The notes beneath the pieces are model-generated. The model saw only the letters and a list, made by a program, of their open reading frames with translations. It had not been told where the DNA came from and searched no databases. This document shows positions 4,978-7,110 of a stretch of DNA of 7,110 nt, in pieces; within the stretch, counting starts at the first letter, position 1; every line of letters begins with the position of its first letter. The translations under genes and the position numbers were made by a program. The stretch is from an uncultured Clostridium sp. (GTDB lineage Bacteria; Bacillota; Clostridia; TANB77; CAG-508), in contig USBY01000041.1 in NCBI GenBank assembly GCA_900553015.1, forward strand, positions 1 through 7,110, read 5' to 3'.

Positions 4978-5460
4978 TTATGGCATACGAACATCATTTG
5001 GATTTTTTGGGTTATATTTTATAATAATTTGATTTCCAATTTTCATATTCTCATCTAATTCACTATATCCTTTTAAATTTTTAGCTATATACTCTACTTT
5101 ATTTACAGTATATTTAACAGTTAATGTATACATATATTCTGTATTTCTTCTACCATAATTTATACGATTAATATCTATAATTTCTGCTGCAATAGGCTGT
5201 GTAGCACTCCTTTTTCCTCTAAAATCACAAAAAATACCTAATACTACACAAATCACTATTGCACTTATCAAAATTATTAATGTTGCTTCAAATGAAATAA
5301 AAAACAAGTATAAAATAACTAATATTGGAATTTGAATTAGTGCAATTAATTTCCATGAAATTTTATCCTCTTTCATTACAAATTTACCATAACATTTTAA
5401 GGCAAGTATTACTATGTCTACAGCAACAATGGCTGCAATTATCGTAATTGTTTCTGGCAT
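4978..5460 (-). CDS. DUF3592-like membrane protein
   Basis: This 160-residue protein has three predicted membrane helices (about residues 4-22, 37-55 and 58-79), then a basic junction F-R-G-K-R (80-84) and a C-terminal soluble beta-rich domain. That domain ends with a DUF3592-like pattern: strands around YTLTVKYTVNKVEYIAKN (111-128), then I-G-N-Q-I-I-I-K-Y-N-P-K-N-P (141-154). The function of the family is unknown. The ATG has AGGAGG 10 nt upstream. A 7-bp inverted repeat (5482-5488 with 5497-5503) lies just before it. No clear promoter is seen, and whether it starts the tag operon or is only adjacent to it cannot be decided here. Confidence 0.7.
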   Translation of the reverse strand: MPETITIIAAIVAVDIVILALKCYGKFVMKEDKISWKLIALIQIPILVILYLFFISFEATLIILISAIVICVVLGIFCDFRGKRSATQPIAAEIIDINRINYGRRNTEYMYTLTVKYTVNKVEYIAKNLKGYSELDENMKIGNQIIIKYNPKNPNDVRMP

Positions 5461-5481
5461 TATTAAATTTCCTCCTATAAA

Positions 5482-5503
5482 TTACTATTTATCGTTATAG
5501 TAA
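5482..5503. repeat. 7-bp inverted repeat upstream of the DUF3592-like gene
   Basis: TTACTAT (5482-5488) and ATAGTAA (5497-5503) are perfect arms with an 8-nt spacer, about 20 nt ahead of the start codon. It could be an operator or a leader hairpin. Short AT-rich repeats arise easily by chance here. Confidence 0.3.
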
Positions 5504-5578
5504 CATAAAAGAGAAAATTATTCTATATCTTTTCTAAATATATACATTCATTTTTACAGTACTAATTGATTAATACAT

Positions 5579-5605
5579 AAAAAGGAACCACTTAAAGTGG
5601 CTCCT
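5579..5605 (-). terminator. Rho-independent terminator of the tetR operon
   Basis: On the minus strand, AGGAGCCAC (5605-5597) pairs with GTGGTTCCT (5591-5583), with one G-U pair, across a TTTAA loop, and is followed by TTTTT. It is one of the most GC-rich spots in the window. It lies about 70 nt past the tetR stop. The 70 nt between contain only short imperfect repeats and no gene. Confidence 0.8.
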
Positions 5606-5677
5606 AAGCATAATACTTAAAATATAGTATTCTATCTTAACTTAGCTGTTACAACTAATTTTATAGCTACTTAATTT

Positions 5678-6271
5678 TTATTTCATAATATTGTTTTTTG
5701 TAACACATTTAATAATAATTTTATTCATATCTTCAATGGAATCTTGACAATCACCTTTTACCCATTCTTCTATTATAGCACTAATTCCTTTAAAATAAAA
5801 ACTTATACAATACTTTTTTTCGCTATCTGGTATTTTAAATCTATCTAAAATAGGTACAAATATATATTTTTCTAAACTACTATATTTCTCAAAACATTGC
5901 ATTCCTTTTGGATTACTAAAAGAAGCCTTAAATATTTTTTTATTTTCTTTTATGAAATTAAGATATGGTATTAAATATTTTTCTTGTATTAGGTTTAAAG
6001 ATTCAAGTGGCAAGTCCTTAATTTTATTAATAAATTCATTAGTATTTCCATCAAAATACTTAACAAATTTCCTAATTATATATTGCATTGTTTCTTCCAA
6101 CAAATCATCAACAGATTCGTAATGCAAATAAAATGTTGATCTATTTACACCTGCTTTTTCACATATTTCTTTTACTGTAATAAACTCTATATCTTTTTTT
6201 TCAAGTAAATATATTAATGCTTCATCCATTAAAAGAGCAGTATTAAAATACTTACTTTCATTCTTATTCAT
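5678..6271 (-). CDS. TetR/AcrR-family transcriptional regulator
   Basis: This 197-residue protein has an N-terminal TetR DNA-binding domain with the helix-turn-helix at about 32-53 (TVKEICEKAGVNRSTFYLHY, then E-S). The remainder (about 60-190) is an all-helical ligand or dimer domain containing I-S-F-Y-F-K-G-I (156-163) and E-E-W (168-170), as in DhaS-like TetR proteins. Its ligand is unknown. The ATG has AAAGGA about 10 nt upstream. It lies 20 nt downstream of a small membrane protein gene with no terminator between, so the two form an operon. The regulator probably controls that operon through the shared promoter. Confidence 0.9.
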   Translation of the reverse strand: MNKNESKYFNTALLMDEALIYLLEKKDIEFITVKEICEKAGVNRSTFYLHYESVDDLLEETMQYIIRKFVKYFDGNTNEFINKIKDLPLESLNLIQEKYLIPYLNFIKENKKIFKASFSNPKGMQCFEKYSSLEKYIFVPILDRFKIPDSEKKYCISFYFKGISAIIEEWVKGDCQDSIEDMNKIIIKCVTKNNIMK

Positions 6272-6291
6272 CTAATACTGATCCTTTCTTT

Positions 6292-6645
6292 TTAAATATT
6301 TTCATTTGATATTTCATTAGCTAATCTAATTATATCTTGTGAATATTTTTTCTTTGATTCTTCAAGTATTTTTTTATAAATCGGATAATTAAATCCTACT
6401 CCAATAAATCCTATAATTCCAATTATTATTCCTAGAATTATAAAATTCCCATTTCCTATAACATCCATTGATAAACACATTCCTAATCCAAGTACTAACG
6501 CCATAATTATTCCAAACGTATAAGCAAATACATTTGCTGGTAATTTTGCCCTTCTATCTAATTTTTTTAGTGCTATTACTTTTGACTCTTTTTTTACTGA
6601 ATATTCATTAGCAATTTGTTCAGCATAAATTTTATTTGTATCCAT
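6292..6645 (-). CDS. Small two-helix membrane protein of unknown function
   Basis: This 117-residue protein has a charged N-terminus with V-I-A-L-K-K-L-D-R-R-A-K-L-P (23-36), two membrane helices (about 38-59 and 67-88) joined by a short loop with G-N-G, then N-Y-P-I-Y-K-K-I-L (86-94) and a hydrophilic tail. I recall similar clostridial proteins carrying a 'dihydropteridine reductase' label, but nothing here looks like a pterin or NAD(P)H enzyme, so that name should not be trusted. The ATG has AAGGAGG 8 nt upstream. It is the first gene of an operon with the TetR regulator, suggesting a membrane component made under that regulator's control. Confidence 0.75.
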   Translation of the reverse strand: MDTNKIYAEQIANEYSVKKESKVIALKKLDRRAKLPANVFAYTFGIIMALVLGLGMCLSMDVIGNGNFIILGIIIGIIGFIGVGFNYPIYKKILEESKKKYSQDIIRLANEISNENI

Positions 6646-6675
6646 AATTAATTCCTCCTTTTTTATTCTAAACCA

Positions 6676-6704
6676 ATTATAATAAGATTAAAATTTAAAC
6701 TGAA
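6676..6704 (-). promoter_or_regulatory. Probable promoter of the membrane protein-tetR operon
   Basis: On the minus strand, TTCAGT (6704-6699) and a perfect TATAAT (6681-6676) are 17 nt apart, with a start predicted near 6669. The -35 is weak (3 of 6). An imperfect inverted repeat, TGAACA (6701-6706) with TGCTCA (6715-6720), overlaps the -35. It could be part of the TetR operator, or a weak terminator for the gene to the right. Confidence 0.5.
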
Positions 6705-6763
6705 CAACAAAAAATGCTCAATGTGTTGATTTGACTAATTCTATCCCCGCAATTTAATTATAT

Positions 6764-7096
6764 TTATTTAACATCAACTAAAATGAATTCAAAATTACGA
6801 TTTTTTCCACCGGCAATGCATTTTTCTGCCTCTACAGCCCAGAATTTTGATATTTCATTCATTACGTCTTCTACTAATTCACATACTGGACCATTTACTT
6901 TTATTATTATATTATCTTCTTTTATCCAGCATAAATCCTTAGCCCAGTCTAAAAATGCAGATATGTTCATTTTATCGTAACTATCTTCTACCACATGACC
7001 CAACATATCCAAAGCAGGACCTAATTCATTTTTAAATTCTTCCCATGTACCGTTCTTCATAGTAATTTCTCTAAAATATACTTTTTTTAAAACCAT
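6764..7096 (-). CDS. Hypothetical protein, 110 residues
   Basis: I do not recognise this protein. It has no signal peptide or membrane segment. It looks like a compact alpha/beta protein, with helices around 18-32 and 46-56, a strand I-I-I-K-V (63-67), a helix 71-90, and a final strand F-E-F-I-L-V (102-107). It is acidic in the middle and has three cysteines (C56, C72, C93). The ATG at 7096 has AGGAGG 8 nt upstream at the window edge, so the start is good; a second Met at residue 13 has a poorer site. Its promoter and any upstream partner are outside the window. No strong terminator follows it before the next promoter. Confidence 0.65.
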   Translation of the reverse strand: MVLKKVYFREITMKNGTWEEFKNELGPALDMLGHVVEDSYDKMNISAFLDWAKDLCWIKEDNIIIKVNGPVCELVEDVMNEISKFWAVEAEKCIAGGKNRNFEFILVDVK

Positions 7097-7110
7097 ATAT
7101 TTCTCCTCCT

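Noticed and set aside
5612..5669. Short inverted repeats after the tetR stop (AATACT/AGTATT and TAGCT/AGCTA)
   Set aside because: Five- and six-bp arms in AT-rich DNA without a T-run; the clear terminator is at 5579-5605.
6783..6980. Plus-strand open frame of 65 codons
   Set aside because: Antisense to the 110-residue gene, with no supporting start signal.

Overview
The window is very AT-rich, uses TTG as well as ATG starts, and has strong AGGAGG-type ribosome sites and short intergenic terminators. This points to a low-GC Gram-positive of the Clostridium type; that is inferred from composition and gene families, not proven. It holds eleven protein genes, ten on the minus strand and one on the plus strand. 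No tRNA, rRNA or CRISPR array is visible, and no stretch over 300 bases lacks a gene.

Left part (1-1570). Bases 1-55 look like the outer end of an IS3-family (IS150-like) insertion sequence running off the edge. Next comes a flavin reductase-like protein (minus) divergent from an HxlR-family regulator (plus). Their 125-bp spacer carries two overlapping promoters that mirror each other exactly around position 729.5, plus a 12-bp inverted repeat and a third half-site, a probable HxlR operator. A 13-bp bidirectional hairpin separates hxlR from a convergent ElaA-type acetyltransferase.

Middle (1628-3320). This is the most notable locus: a two-gene minus-strand operon with its own promoter and terminator. 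It encodes a zinc-type macrodomain protein (a predicted ADP-ribosyl hydrolase, TTG start) and a class M sirtuin (SirTM) whose usual catalytic His is Gln. The pair is expected to form a write/erase cycle for protein ADP-ribosylation. The lipoyl carrier GcvH-L and the ligase LplA2, which accompany it in staphylococci and streptococci, are absent here. The operon's -35 region shares an 11-bp box (10 of 11) with the hxlR/flavin reductase promoter, hinting at common redox control.

Right-middle (3377-5460). A minus-strand run encodes a DUF3592-like membrane protein, a YjbR/MmcQ-like protein, DNA-3-methyladenine glycosylase I (Tag) and a DUF3781 protein. The last three overlap or abut and end in a clear terminator, so this looks like a small DNA-alkylation repair operon.

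Right end (5579-7110). A small two-helix membrane protein and a TetR-family regulator form a second operon ending in a GC-rich terminator. An unrecognised 110-residue soluble protein lies at the right edge; its promoter is outside the window.
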